The position numbers were made by a program, and so were the translations under genes. From Mesorhizobium terrae (lineage in GTDB: Bacteria; Pseudomonadota; Alphaproteobacteria; Rhizobiales; Rhizobiaceae), in contig NZ_CP044218.1 of the NCBI RefSeq assembly GCF_008727715.1, positions 4,691,001 through 4,755,000 on the forward strand: a stretch of DNA of 64,000 bases, in the 5' to 3' direction. Below, one piece after another: positions 35,155 to 44,556 of the stretch; the stretch's first letter is position 1, and each line of letters begins with the position of its first letter. The notes under the pieces are model-generated. The model saw only the letters and a program-made list of their open reading frames with translations. It did not search any database and was not told the DNA's origin.

Positions 35155-36318
35155 TCAGAGTAATTTCCGTGCCGCCAGGTTCCGCATCAGATGCGAAGTG
35201 CCGAACACCCAGGGTGGGCAATCCGTCGACAATTTCACGCGGTTGGTCAGCGAGCCAAGCTCGTCGTTCGAAATGGTGACCCTGTCGCCGATCTTGTGCG
35301 TGAACCCTTGTCCCGGCGTGTCGCGATCCTCGGTCGGCGCGAACAGCGTGCCCATGAACAACACCAACCCGTCGGGATATTGATGGTGGCGGCCGATCGT
35401 CTGCGAGACGAGGTCGAGCGGATCGCGGCTGATTTCCTTCATCGAGCTTCGACCATCGAGCACGAAACCGTCGTCGCCGACGACTTTTAGCCGGAGCTCG
35501 GCGTTGCGCACATCGTCAATGGAATAGGTCGCATCGAACAGGCGGATAAACGGCCCGATCGAGCAGGACGCGTTGTTGTCCTTGGCCTTGCCGAGCAGCA
35601 GGGCGGACCGCCCCTCGACGTCGCGCAGATTGACATCGTTGCCGAGCGTCGCGCCCACCACCTTGCCGGCGGAACTCACGACCAGCACGATTTCCGGCTC
35701 TGGGTTGTTCCACTTCGATATCGGATGCAGGCCGACATCCGCCCCATGGCCAACCGAGGACAGCACCTGCGCCTTCGAGAACACCTCGGCGTCCGGGCCG
35801 ATGCCGACTTCAAGATATTGCGACCACACGCCCACTTCGATCAGCGCTTCCTTGACCTTGGCAGCTTGCGGCGAGCCCGCCTTCAGGTTGCGCAGGCTGT
35901 CGCCGACGATGGCGACGACTTTTTCTCTCATCTTGACGGCAAGGTCCGGGTTACCGGCGGCGCGCTCCTCGATGACGCGTTCGATCATCGATCGCGCAAA
36001 GGTCACACCGCACGCCTTGACCGCCTGAAGATCGTTGGGGGCCAACAGGTGCATGGCCTGCGGATCCTGACCCTCGGCGGTCTGCGAAAGCAGCGCCTCC
36101 AGCGTTGCCAGCACCGGGCCGTCGGCGCGTACCGCATAGTCGGCCGCATCCTCGCGTTCGAGCAGATCGCGCATCGTCGGCGTGGTTTTCGAAGTGATGT
36201 CGATCAGCTTGCCGTCACGCACCACGACAAGGCATGGACCGGCCTTGGCGGGGTCCCAGACGCGTCCCAGAAAGATGCCGGTCTTGAATGTGTCATGTCC
36301 AGCTGTCACGTCCGGCAC
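35155..36318 (-). CDS. XylX-like 2-keto-3-deoxy-pentonate dehydratase (FAH superfamily)
   Basis: The 387-residue FAH-superfamily protein closely resembles Caulobacter XylX along its whole length as I recall it: LLAPNDLQAVKACGVTFA, SQYLEVGIGPDAEVF, WNNPEPEIVL (metal-binding E-x-E), NDVNLRDVEGRSALLL, AKDNNASCSIGPF and DTPGQGFTHKIGDRV. XylX dehydrates 2-keto-3-deoxy-D-xylonate to alpha-ketoglutarate semialdehyde (EC 4.2.1.141) in the Weimberg pathway. It follows the glucarate-dehydratase-like gene by 65 nt. A semialdehyde dehydrogenase is not adjacent; the nearest candidate is at 45,543. Confidence 0.85.
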   Translation of the reverse strand: MPDVTAGHDTFKTGIFLGRVWDPAKAGPCLVVVRDGKLIDITSKTTPTMRDLLEREDAADYAVRADGPVLATLEALLSQTAEGQDPQAMHLLAPNDLQAVKACGVTFARSMIERVIEERAAGNPDLAVKMREKVVAIVGDSLRNLKAGSPQAAKVKEALIEVGVWSQYLEVGIGPDAEVFSKAQVLSSVGHGADVGLHPISKWNNPEPEIVLVVSSAGKVVGATLGNDVNLRDVEGRSALLLGKAKDNNASCSIGPFIRLFDATYSIDDVRNAELRLKVVGDDGFVLDGRSSMKEISRDPLDLVSQTIGRHHQYPDGLVLFMGTLFAPTEDRDTPGQGFTHKIGDRVTISNDELGSLTNRVKLSTDCPPWVFGTSHLMRNLAARKLL

Positions 36319-36383
36319 TCCGGTTTTGCATTTGCGGTCGAATTTCCGCGTATGTGCAAATGCGTATACGCGCGGGGATGAGT

Positions 36384-37631
36384 CTAGTAGTCGACAACAC
36401 GATTATCGTTTGGATCAGCCCATCGGGTGTTCGGCACCGTGGCGAACCAGCCGGGACGCGCCGGGTCGCGGTCATAGGGATAGCCGCCGAGGCTCTTGTA
36501 CAGGTCCGCGTATTTTCCGAGCTTGTCGCGATCGATCTCGACGCCGAGGCCAGGTGCCGACGGCACCTTGATGGCACCGTTCTCGTAGCGCATCGGCCCG
36601 CCGACGATAATGTCGTCCACGAGCTGGTGGTAGTGCGCGTCCGCATGGAAGACGAGGTTCGGCACGACCGCGCCGAGATGCAGCATGGTGGCAAGCTGGA
36701 TGCCGAGTTCGCCGGACGAATGCACGGCGATGCCGAGCTGGAAGGTCTCGCAGACGCCCGCCGCTTTCACGCAAGGCCTGATGCCGCCCCAGAAGGTCGT
36801 GTCGAGCAGGATGACGTCGACCGCGGGGTTGAGCACATTGGCGGCAAGCTGCTCGAAATTGATGACGACCGTGTTGGTGGCCAGTGGCATCGTCGTGTTT
36901 TCGCGCACCCTGCGCATGCCGTTCAGGCCCCAGGTCGGGTCCTCGTAATAGTCGTTGTTGAGATCCTCGATGCCCTTGGCGAAGCGGATCGCCTCCTCCA
37001 CGGTGAAGGCGGCGTTGGGATCATAGCGCACGCTGTCGGAGCCAAGCGCCTTCGCCCAGGCGCGGTAAACCTCGAGCTCGTAGTCCGGCGGGAAGACGCC
37101 ACTCTTCAGCTTATGCGAAGTGAAGCCGCACTTCTTCTTCAGCGCCAGCGTCTGCTCGATGAGCTGGTCGGCGGTGCGCGTCTCGCCCTCGCCGGTATCC
37201 TTGTTGGGCAGGCGGAAGAACATGTAGCTGGCGAAGGGCACCATCTCCCGCATCTTGCCGCCGAGCAGGTCGTAGACCGGCACGCCGAGGAACTTGCCCA
37301 TGATGTCGAGGCAGGCGAATTCGATCGCCGCATGCATCTGGGTGCGGTTGTTGTAGAGGCTGGCGGTCGGGTTGCAGATCATGAAGCGCAGATTTTCCAG
37401 CTCGAACGGATCGTGCCCGACGAGATAGGGTTTCAGCGCCCGGAAAGCTGCCTCCGCGCTCTCCCCACCGCCGCCCATCTCGCCGAGGCCGACAATGCCC
37501 ACATCGGTCTCAACCTCGACGATGGTGCGCACGAAACGCCCCCAATGCGCCCCGTTGGAATGGCGCAGCGGCGCCTCCAGCGGAACGGTGACGGTGGTCG
37601 CGCGGATATCGGTGATTTTCGGTCGCTTCAT
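36384..37631 (-). CDS. Glucarate dehydratase-subgroup enolase-superfamily protein
   Basis: The 415-residue protein has the glucarate-dehydratase set of residues (approximate): KLK (174-176 in SHKLKSG), D205 (RYDPN), E229 (YYEDP), N252 (LATNTV) as metal ligand, D277 (LLDTTFWGG) and H305 (AVHSSGELG). The enzyme removes water from an acid sugar to give a 2-keto-3-deoxy acid. ATG 37631 has GGAGCC upstream. Next to a XylX-like gene it probably makes the XylX substrate. Glucarate itself is only one of several possible substrates. Confidence 0.87.
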   Translation of the reverse strand: MKRPKITDIRATTVTVPLEAPLRHSNGAHWGRFVRTIVEVETDVGIVGLGEMGGGGESAEAAFRALKPYLVGHDPFELENLRFMICNPTASLYNNRTQMHAAIEFACLDIMGKFLGVPVYDLLGGKMREMVPFASYMFFRLPNKDTGEGETRTADQLIEQTLALKKKCGFTSHKLKSGVFPPDYELEVYRAWAKALGSDSVRYDPNAAFTVEEAIRFAKGIEDLNNDYYEDPTWGLNGMRRVRENTTMPLATNTVVINFEQLAANVLNPAVDVILLDTTFWGGIRPCVKAAGVCETFQLGIAVHSSGELGIQLATMLHLGAVVPNLVFHADAHYHQLVDDIIVGGPMRYENGAIKVPSAPGLGVEIDRDKLGKYADLYKSLGGYPYDRDPARPGWFATVPNTRWADPNDNRVVDY

Positions 37632-37711
37632 GGAAGGCTCCAAGGCAAGGCTATCATCGGGAAGACATCGAGAAACGGTTTCATAGCGGATTTTCCGATC
37701 ACTCGGACCAA

Positions 37712-38497
37712 TCACTCGGGAATCACGATACCGAGCTTGGCGAGCACGCCGCCGTCGATCTTGATGTCGGCGCCGGTGATGAAGCGGGCCTTGTCGCTGG
37801 CAAGGAAGGCGACCAGATCGGCGACCTCGGCCGGCTTGCCGACGCGACCCAGCGGATGGCCCCTGCCCCAGGCATCCAGCGTTGCCTCGGCGGTGTTGTC
37901 GCCTTTCCAGATATCCGCCGCCCAGTGCAGCATGGGCGTGTCGATCGAGGCCGGGCAGACGGAATTCACGGTAATGTTGTCCGGCGCATGGTCGAGCGCC
38001 ATGGCGCGCACCAGCGCGTTGATGGCGCCCTTGCTCGCCGTATAGGCGGCCACGCCCGCCTGCGAGGCATAGGCCTGCACGGAGGAGATGGCGACAATCG
38101 CGCCGCCGCCACGCTTCTTCATTTCTGGAATGGCGAATTTCGCGGCGAGAAAGATGCCCTTGAGGTTGATGTCGAGCACGTCGTCCCAGACCTCTTCCGG
38201 CGTATCGACCACCGTGCCATAGCGCTGGATGCCAGCGCAGCAGGCCAGCACATCGACGCCGCCATGGTGCGAAACCGCCATTGCCACCGCCGCCGCCATG
38301 TCGTCCTTCGAGCGCACGTCGCCGACGAAGCCCGCCGCATGATCGCCAATCGACTTGACCGCATCATCGACCGACGCCTTGTCGTTCGCGACGACCAGCA
38401 CCTTGCCGCCGCCAGCCGCGAAGCGACGAGCACAGGCAAGGCCCATGCCGAGGCTGCCGCCGGTCACGACGATGCTCTTGCCGGCAAATTCGTTCAT
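37712..38497 (-). CDS. SDR dehydrogenase of the sugar-acid operon
   Basis: The 261-residue classical SDR has TGGSLGMG (cofactor), [15 protein letters not shown] and the YTASK catalytic motif. It starts at ATG 38497 overlapping the lactonase stop by 4 nt (ATGA). Translational coupling to an SMP-30 lactonase points to an aldose 1-dehydrogenase that makes the lactone. Confidence 0.88.
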   Translation of the reverse strand: MNEFAGKSIVVTGGSLGMGLACARRFAAGGGKVLVVANDKASVDDAVKSIGDHAAGFVGDVRSKDDMAAAVAMAVSHHGGVDVLACCAGIQRYGTVVDTPEEVWDDVLDINLKGIFLAAKFAIPEMKKRGGGAIVAISSVQAYASQAGVAAYTASKGAINALVRAMALDHAPDNITVNSVCPASIDTPMLHWAADIWKGDNTAEATLDAWGRGHPLGRVGKPAEVADLVAFLASDKARFITGADIKIDGGVLAKLGIVIPE

Positions 38498-39414
38498 TGT
38501 GTTTTTTTCCAATCAGGCGCCCCGAACTTCGACTCGGCGACGCCGCGGCCGACGCCCTCGACGGCGAAGAGCCCGCCCTCCAATGGATGCGCGTCGAGAT
38601 GGGCGGCCGACATGGTGAAACGCGCCGAAGTGACATAAAGCGTCGAAAGATCGGGCCCGCCAAAGGTGCAACTCGTCGGCCAGCTCGCCGGCAATTCGAC
38701 GAGACCGACAAGATCGCCTTCAACATCGAAGCCCGCTACAGCGGCCCCGCCGGCGACGCGGCAGTTCCACAGCCGGTCCTCGGCGTCGAGGCAGGAACCG
38801 TCCGGAAAACCGCGCGCGAAACCGGCGACGATGGTGCGCCGGTTGGCCAGCGTTCCCGTGGCGACAGCACAATCGAAGAGATAAATCTCGTTCGCCAGCG
38901 TGTCGGCGAAGAAGAAGCGGCCGTCCCGCGTCCACCCCATCGTGTTGGTGATGCCGTATTCGTTCGGCGTCAGTTGCGAGACGCCGCTGTTCGGGTCGAT
39001 GCGGTAGATGGCGCCGGCATTGCGGTCCATCTCCTTGGGCGAACCGTCCGGATGGAGATTGCTCTGCATGGTCGACACCCAGAAGGTGCCGTCCGGCGCG
39101 ACACGCCCCTCATTGAGCCGGTTGTCGGGCAAGTCAGGTTCCGGCACCGCGAATTCCTCGAAGGCGCCGCCCGGCCGCCACAGGCAGACGCTGCGGCGCA
39201 GGCCGACGATGAAACCGCCATTCGCCCGCATGCCGATGGAAGTCACGAAATCGGGCGTTGGCCAGACATCATGGCGGCCGTTCGCCGGTTCGAGCCGGTG
39301 GATGCGCCGGCCGACAATGTCGACCCAGTAGAGCGCCTTTTCCTCACCAGACCAGATGATGCTCTCGCCGACGACATCCTTGGCATCGAACAGTAAGGAA
39401 ACCGCCACGCTCAT
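38494..39414 (-). CDS. SMP-30/gluconolactonase family sugar lactonase
   Basis: The 306-residue six-bladed propeller protein has GESIIW with the metal-binding glutamate, RLNEGRVAPDGTFW with the conserved asparagine, and DGSCLDAEDRLW. It hydrolyses an aldonolactone to the sugar acid, using a divalent metal. It overlaps the small ORF upstream and the SDR downstream, both with ATGA, in a tightly coupled operon. Confidence 0.9.
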   Translation of the reverse strand: MSVAVSLLFDAKDVVGESIIWSGEEKALYWVDIVGRRIHRLEPANGRHDVWPTPDFVTSIGMRANGGFIVGLRRSVCLWRPGGAFEEFAVPEPDLPDNRLNEGRVAPDGTFWVSTMQSNLHPDGSPKEMDRNAGAIYRIDPNSGVSQLTPNEYGITNTMGWTRDGRFFFADTLANEIYLFDCAVATGTLANRRTIVAGFARGFPDGSCLDAEDRLWNCRVAGGAAVAGFDVEGDLVGLVELPASWPTSCTFGGPDLSTLYVTSARFTMSAAHLDAHPLEGGLFAVEGVGRGVAESKFGAPDWKKTQ

Positions 39415-39566
39415 GGAGATACCGAAGCTTCGATCGAGAACATGCTTTCGTCGGCCTTGCCGGATGCCTTCTCCTGGCCCGCCAGGAAGCCGACCGGCAG
39501 ATCATCGATGCCGGTCGCACCCGAAACGAAAACCGTGACGGGATGTGGGCCGTCGCGATGCGCCAT
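39411..39566 (-). CDS. Small ORF (51 residues) heading the sugar-acid operon
   Basis: ATG 39566 is preceded by a strong GGGAGGA ribosome site, and the stop overlaps the lactonase start (ATGA). The product begins MAHRDGPHPVTVFVSGATG and has no recognised domain. It may be a leader peptide for coupling, a true small protein or the remnant of a longer gene. Confidence 0.45.
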   Translation of the reverse strand: MAHRDGPHPVTVFVSGATGIDDLPVGFLAGQEKASGKADESMFSIEASVSP

Positions 39567-39591
39567 TGTGTCCTCCCAGACCATTTGCATT

Positions 39592-39603
39592 CTTGTATGC
39601 AAG
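39592..39603. promoter_or_regulatory. Putative GntR operator 1
   Basis: CTTGTATGCAAG is a near-perfect dyad lying 26 bases upstream of the small-ORF start on the minus strand. It shares the TTG...CAA arms with the site at 39684. Confidence 0.5.
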
Positions 39604-39683
39604 ATATAACGAGCGGTCAAGCATCGCTCCATGAGCGTATGGAAAATGTATATTTTTCAGGCTATCGTGTGCCGATTGAAGGA

Positions 39684-39693
39684 TTGCATGCAA
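39684..39693. promoter_or_regulatory. Putative GntR operator 2
   Basis: TTGCATGCAA is a perfect 10-bp palindrome 22 bases before the GntR gene start, typical of GntR-family binding and consistent with autoregulation. Confidence 0.5.
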
Positions 39694-39715
39694 GAAAACA
39701 AAGAGCTTATGCTTC

Positions 39716-40399
39716 ATGGCGCGTGACACGAAAATCTCGGCGGCGGAGCATTGTTATCGCAGCCTTTCGCAGAAGATCATCAGGCTCGAACTGAAGCCGA
39801 ACGAGCCGGTGGGCGAGCATGCGCTGGCCGATCTGCTCGGCGTCAGCCGCACACCGGTGCGCGAGGCCCTGTCGCGGCTGAGCGCGGAAGGTCTGGTCGA
39901 TCTGCGATCCCGCGCGGGCGTCGTGGTCGCACCGATCCGCATGGATGCGGTCCGGACGGCGCAGTTCGTTCGCGAACATCTGGAGCTGGCGATCGTCGCC
40001 GAAGCAGCCAGGCAGTCGAACCGCCGCATCCTGCTTGGCATCCGCCAGACCATCGAGGAACAGGAATTGGCTGTCGCGGAAGACAATCCCGACCTGTTCT
40101 TCGAATGCGACGAGCGCATGCACGCGCTTTATTGCAACCTGGCCGGCCGCGACGGCGTCTGGGGGTTCATTTCCGACGCGAAGAAGCACATGGACCGCGT
40201 TCGCCGCCTGTCGCTCCAGGCGGGGCAGCTCGACCAGTTGGTGGACGATCACCAAAAAGTCCTGGAGGCCGTGACGGCAGGCGACCCGACCGCCGCCCAG
40301 GAGATCATGCAGATCCACCTGCGGCGCGTCATGCTCGACCTCGGCGAGCTCGCGCAGCGGTTTTCCTCCTATTTCGAGGCGGACAACGCCGCATCCTAG
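39716..40399 (+). CDS. GntR-family regulator (FCD domain) of sugar-acid operon
   Basis: The 227-residue protein has the winged helix VGEHALADLLGVSRTPVREAL and an FCD domain (FFECDERMHALYCNLAG, then VDDHQKVLEAV and MQIHLRRVML). It is divergent from the SMP-30/SDR/dehydratase operon, with two dyad sites in the 149-base intergenic region, so it likely regulates that operon and itself in response to a sugar acid. Confidence 0.88.
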   Translation: MARDTKISAAEHCYRSLSQKIIRLELKPNEPVGEHALADLLGVSRTPVREALSRLSAEGLVDLRSRAGVVVAPIRMDAVRTAQFVREHLELAIVAEAARQSNRRILLGIRQTIEEQELAVAEDNPDLFFECDERMHALYCNLAGRDGVWGFISDAKKHMDRVRRLSLQAGQLDQLVDDHQKVLEAVTAGDPTAAQEIMQIHLRRVMLDLGELAQRFSSYFEADNAAS

Positions 40400-40446
40400 C
40401 CGAAGGAACCCGAGGCGATCGACCCCGGCGAGCACCAGGCCGTGCC

Positions 40447-40473
40447 GTTCGACGGGACGCTAGCCCGTCGAAC
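40447..40473. terminator. 10-bp hairpin between convergent genes
   Basis: GTTCGACGGG (40447-40456) pairs perfectly with CCCGTCGAAC (40464-40473). It lies between the ends of the GntR gene and the flavoprotein gene. It has no T-run. Confidence 0.55.
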
Positions 40474-40495
40474 ACAACGGCTATCGGCCTGGCGA

Positions 40496-42565
40496 CTATT
40501 CTGCGGCAAGCGCCGTCACTTCGCGGCGGAACGGCAAGGCGTCGCCGATATCCGGCTCGTCCAGTTCGCGGGCGAAACGGTGGCCGGCATAGGTCGCCCA
40601 GGCAATCGGTCCGGGCGCTTCGGCATCGCCGATCACCTTGATCGAGCGAATGCCGTTGTCGGCCCACTCCGCCCGACGGTCCTTGAGCTCGCTCCAGAGC
40701 CCGTCGTTTTGCAGCCGCGAGGTTACCAGCACCACCGCGTCGGCCGCGATGTCGCGCTCCGCGCCGGTATAGGCGCAGGCCGTGGCGACACCGCCGGCCT
40801 TGATGCGCGTGACGGCGCGGTTCAGCACGATCTCAACGCCGAGTTCGGCCAGCCGGCGATGGATGGCGCCCTGCTCCAGCGTGTTGCGGGTCCAGTCCGA
40901 CACATAGGCTGAAGCAGTCACCAGCGTGACCTTCGCGCCTTGCCGTGCCATGAGTTCGGCCAGCACGCCGCCCATGTAATAATGGTCGTCATCGAACAGC
41001 ACGACATTGCCGGTGGGCACCTTACCATCCATCAGATCATCCGGCGTGTAGACGGGCATGGCCGGGTCCATCGGCATCGGCACGACATGGGCGCGGGCGA
41101 CGCCGTCGCGCCGCCATGTCGAACCGGTGGCGATGGCGATGTTCTGGAAGCCAAAGCCAAGGATGTCGTCGGCGGAGAGCCGGCTGTCGAAATAGACCTC
41201 GACATTCTGCATCTGTCCGATCTGATACTGGCGATAATCGCGCACCCGTCCCCATGCCGAAAGACCCGGCAGGCGGCATTCGCGTGCGACACGCCCGCCG
41301 AGTTCGGTTCCGGCTTCGGCCAGCGCCACCTGATAGCCGCGCATACCAAGCGCACGCGCCGCTTCCAGGCCGGCGGGGCCGGCACCGACGATGAGCACGC
41401 TTTCGCTCGCCCCCTTGGCCTGCATGCGTTCCGGATGCCAGCCCTTGCGCCATTCCTCCATGAAGGTCGGGTTCTGCGTGCAGCGCGAGATCGACATGGT
41501 CATGTCGCCGGTGATGCAGATGTTGCAGCCGATGCATTCGCGAATGTCCTCGATGCGGCCTTCCTCCACCTTCTTCGGCAGGTAGGGATCGGCAATCGAC
41601 GGCCGCGCGCAGCCGATGAAGTCGAGCGTGCCCGACTTGATCATCTTCACCATCACGTCCGGAGAGGTGAAGCGCCCGACGCCCACGACCGGTTTCGACG
41701 TCAGCTTCCTGATGCCGGCGACAAGGCTTTCCTGTGCTGCCTCTTCCTTGAAGCGCGACGGGCCGGAACAATCCTCCCAGGCACCATGGGCGAGATCCCA
41801 CAGGTCCGGCAGATCGGCGTGCATCTCGATCATGTCGCGCACTTCGGAATTGGCGAAGCCCAGTTCGCCGATCATCTCGTCCAGCGAGATGCGCAGCGTC
41901 AGCCCGCAGGTGTCGCCGATGGCGTCGCGACCCTCCTCGATCAGTTCACGCATCAGGCGTGAACGGTTCTCCAGCGAGCCGCCATATTCGTCGGTGCGCT
42001 GGTTGGTAGCAGTGGACAAAAAGTGCTGGATGATGCCGAAGCCATGCGCGCCATAAAGGCAAACCAGGTCGAAGCCGGCCTGCTTGGCGCGCTTGAAGGC
42101 GTTGCGGTGCCAGCGGCGCAGGTCTCTGATATCCTGCTTGTCCATGGCGCGCGCCTGCACCGGGTCGTTGGTGAAGGTGCGGATCGGCAAGGCCGTCGGC
42201 CCGCGCGGCACTTCACGGGTATAGAGGTTCGGTCCGTTGATGCCGGAGTAAGCGAGCTGGATGCCAGCCAGCGCGCCATGCGAGCGCATCGCCGCCGCCA
42301 TCTTGGCGAGTGCCGGAATATCCTGGTCTTCCCACAGCCGCAGTTCGATGAACGGCGTGATTTCCGAGGTGTGGTGCATCTCGGTCTGCTCGGTGAAGAT
42401 GACACCCCAGCCGCCTTCCGACTTGGTGCGCCGCATCTCGGCCGCTGCAGAAGGGTCGCGATAGCCGCCGCCGTTGCAATGCGGCACCTGATAGAACCGG
42501 TTCTTCGCCGTCACCGGCCCGATCTTCATCGGCTCGAACAGAATGTCGTAGCGGGGATCGCGCAT
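40496..42565 (-). CDS. TMADH-family amine dehydrogenase, histamine dehydrogenase-like
   Basis: The 689-residue iron-sulfur flavoprotein aligns along its length with trimethylamine dehydrogenase: C30 (YQVPHC) for covalent FMN, LYGAHGF with catalytic Tyr/His, CIGCNICITGD...RC binding 4Fe-4S near 341-359, and a C-terminal ADP-binding domain starting VLIVGAGPAG. The amine pocket differs: Q60 replaces Y60, E74 replaces S74 and D (about 351) replaces W355, while the W near 257 is kept. Histamine dehydrogenase is reported to have Gln and Asp at these places. It would oxidatively deaminate a primary amine to an aldehyde plus ammonia. ATG 42565 follows AGGAGAGGAAG. Confidence 0.82.
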   Translation of the reverse strand: MRDPRYDILFEPMKIGPVTAKNRFYQVPHCNGGGYRDPSAAAEMRRTKSEGGWGVIFTEQTEMHHTSEITPFIELRLWEDQDIPALAKMAAAMRSHGALAGIQLAYSGINGPNLYTREVPRGPTALPIRTFTNDPVQARAMDKQDIRDLRRWHRNAFKRAKQAGFDLVCLYGAHGFGIIQHFLSTATNQRTDEYGGSLENRSRLMRELIEEGRDAIGDTCGLTLRISLDEMIGELGFANSEVRDMIEMHADLPDLWDLAHGAWEDCSGPSRFKEEAAQESLVAGIRKLTSKPVVGVGRFTSPDVMVKMIKSGTLDFIGCARPSIADPYLPKKVEEGRIEDIRECIGCNICITGDMTMSISRCTQNPTFMEEWRKGWHPERMQAKGASESVLIVGAGPAGLEAARALGMRGYQVALAEAGTELGGRVARECRLPGLSAWGRVRDYRQYQIGQMQNVEVYFDSRLSADDILGFGFQNIAIATGSTWRRDGVARAHVVPMPMDPAMPVYTPDDLMDGKVPTGNVVLFDDDHYYMGGVLAELMARQGAKVTLVTASAYVSDWTRNTLEQGAIHRRLAELGVEIVLNRAVTRIKAGGVATACAYTGAERDIAADAVVLVTSRLQNDGLWSELKDRRAEWADNGIRSIKVIGDAEAPGPIAWATYAGHRFARELDEPDIGDALPFRREVTALAAE

Positions 42566-42832
42566 GAAACTTCCTCTCCTCGCCGGCCCTGCCGCCGACG
42601 CGACTGCCAATCGGATCGTCACGCAACCCAGGCAGCACGGCCCTAGTCATAAGGGTCGCCAAGCACCGGAAAACTATAGTTTTCTTCTGCACCGCTTAGG
42701 AGTGGCCTAATCGCCGTGTCGTCGCCGGTTAGGATCAACCGATGCAGGACGAAACCAAATATGACTTCATGCGCAGGAAGCCCAGATCATAGGATGCTCT
42801 GAACAATCAACGTCGACTGAGGGGGGATCAAT
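42566..42832. promoter_or_regulatory. Divergent region between amine dehydrogenase and cupin genes
   Basis: 267 bases with no ORF of note. It should hold the promoters for both divergent genes. The cupin gene has a GGGGGGA ribosome site just before its ATG. Confidence 0.4.
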
Positions 42833-43249
42833 ATGATTGCGTTTAAGCTTGGTGCAGAAGCTATCGGCCTTGATGTATGGGGACCTCCCGAAAATCTTTC
42901 GGCTGTTACTTTAGAAGGCAAACCGGTCATGCACGGCAAGAATCTGTATTCGTCGAACGGCGGACAGGTCCTCAGTGGCATCTATGAAGTTACGAAAGGC
43001 CGTTTCAAAGTAATCTATCCTTTTCATGAGCATGCCACTGTGCTCGATGGCGAGGTGACAATCAGCGATGAAGCCGGGAACAGCGTGACATACGGTCCCG
43101 GAGATAGCTGGTTTTGCCATCAAGGCGAGGTCGTGACCTGGGACGTCAAGGACCACCTCCGTAAGACCTTCTTCGTGGTGACGGTCGATCGGTTCGTAAC
43201 CGTTGCTGCTCAGCCTTCAGAGCCATCGCGCTATCAGATCGCAGGCTAG
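42833..43249 (+). CDS. Cupin-domain protein (DUF861-type)
   Basis: The 138-residue single-cupin protein has GIYEVTKGRFKVIYPFHEHATVLDGEVTI and YGPGDSWFCHQGEV, the two cupin motifs of the DUF861/Cupin_3 group. Such proteins can be enzymes or small-ligand binders in amine and nitrogen metabolism. It is divergent from the amine dehydrogenase, which suggests a linked role, but the function is unknown. Confidence 0.8.
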   Translation: MIAFKLGAEAIGLDVWGPPENLSAVTLEGKPVMHGKNLYSSNGGQVLSGIYEVTKGRFKVIYPFHEHATVLDGEVTISDEAGNSVTYGPGDSWFCHQGEVVTWDVKDHLRKTFFVVTVDRFVTVAAQPSEPSRYQIAG

Positions 43250-43312
43250 GCAATTCTAGCAAAGCTGCGCAGCGGTTTTGCGTCCGGAATTTCGTAAAAA
43301 CAAAGAGATGGA

Positions 43313-43345
43313 GCAATTCCGCGATTCAGAGAAAAGCGGAATTGC
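43313..43345. repeat. Palindromic intergenic element
   Basis: GCAATTCCGC (43313-43322) pairs perfectly with GCGGAATTGC (43336-43345). It sits between the cupin and ArgE-like genes and may be a terminator or a dispersed palindromic unit. Confidence 0.55.
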
Positions 43346-43381
43346 CCTAGAACCGGCTCAAATCACCAGGCAAGCTGCAGT

Positions 43382-44551
43382 ATGGACAGCATCCATATCC
43401 TCGAAAGACTGATCGCTTTCCCAACAGTGAGCCGCGATTCCAATTTGGCTCTGATCAACTACGTGGCTGAGCTGCTGGAAGCAAAGGGCATCCAGTGCCA
43501 CCTCATTCCCAGCCACGACGGCCACAAGGTCAATCTTTTCGCCACGATCGGCCCGGCCGACCGGCCCGGCATCATGCTGTCCGGCCATACCGATGTGGTG
43601 CCGGTCGACGGCCAGGACTGGACCGTGCCGCCCTTCGCGATGACGAGCCGGGACGGCAAGCTGCTGGGGCGCGGCGCGGCCGACATGAAGGGTTTTGTCG
43701 CCTGCGCCGTCGCAGCGGCGCTGAAGGCGGCCGAACGCCCGCTGCGCACGCCGCTGCATCTGGCCTTGTCCTATGACGAGGAAATCGGCTGCCTCGGCGT
43801 TCGCAGCCTGGTGGAAATGCTCGCCGCCGCGCCGCAGAAACCGCTTCTATGCATCGTCGGTGAGCCGACCTCCATGCAGGTCGCCACCGGCCATAAGGGC
43901 AAGGTCGCCGCGCGCGCCATCTGCAAGGGCCGCGAAGGCCATTCCGCACTCGCGCCGCTCGCGCTCAACGCCATCCACCTCGCCTGCGATTTCGTCAATG
44001 TGCTGCGCAGCGAACAGGAGCGGCTGGCCCGCGACGGTGCGCGCGATGGCGACTACGACATTCCCTACACCACCATCCACGCCGGCAGGATCAATGGCGG
44101 GGTGGCCCTGAACATCGTGCCGAACCTTTGCCAGGTCGATTTCGAGATCCGCAACATTGCGGCAGACGATCCCGACACCATACTGGAACGCCTGCGCGGC
44201 GAGGCCGCACGCATCGTTTCCACCGCCGCAGAAATTGCACCTGAAGCCGCCATCGATATCGAAATCACCAACACTTATCCCGGCCTCGACACGCCGGTGA
44301 ATTCGCAAGCGGTGGCTTTCGTGAAATCGCTGACCGGCGCCAATGGCACGATCAAGGTGGCATTCGGCACCGAAGGCGGCCTGTTCAGCCGCGATGTCGG
44401 CACGCCGACGGTGGTGTGCGGACCGGGCTCGATGGCGCAGGGCCACAAGCCCGACGAATTCGTCACGGTCGAACAGATGCGCCGTTGCGACGAGATGTTG
44501 GAAAAATTGCTGGAGCGGCTCGCCGACGAGGCGTCGCCAGTAACTCGATAG
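43382..44551 (+). CDS. argE: Acetylornithine deacetylase-like M20 peptidase (ArgE)
   Basis: The 389-residue M20-family metallohydrolase has SGHTDVVPVD, GRGAADMKGF, SYDEEIGCLG (catalytic Glu) and VGEPTSMQVATGHKG, all matching ArgE of alphaproteobacteria. It hydrolyses an N-acyl amino acid; N-acetylornithine is the textbook substrate. In rhizobia, arginine synthesis can use ArgJ, so ArgE copies in catabolic loci may act on other N-acyl compounds. Convergent with the LysR gene (5 bases apart). Confidence 0.85.
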   Translation: MDSIHILERLIAFPTVSRDSNLALINYVAELLEAKGIQCHLIPSHDGHKVNLFATIGPADRPGIMLSGHTDVVPVDGQDWTVPPFAMTSRDGKLLGRGAADMKGFVACAVAAALKAAERPLRTPLHLALSYDEEIGCLGVRSLVEMLAAAPQKPLLCIVGEPTSMQVATGHKGKVAARAICKGREGHSALAPLALNAIHLACDFVNVLRSEQERLARDGARDGDYDIPYTTIHAGRINGGVALNIVPNLCQVDFEIRNIAADDPDTILERLRGEAARIVSTAAEIAPEAAIDIEITNTYPGLDTPVNSQAVAFVKSLTGANGTIKVAFGTEGGLFSRDVGTPTVVCGPGSMAQGHKPDEFVTVEQMRRCDEMLEKLLERLADEASPVTR

Positions 44552-44556
44552 CCGAT

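Noticed and set aside
36288-38045. A 585-codon plus-strand open frame
   Set aside because: It is antisense to the glucarate-dehydratase-like and SDR genes, both of which have full motif sets. It has no family resemblance.
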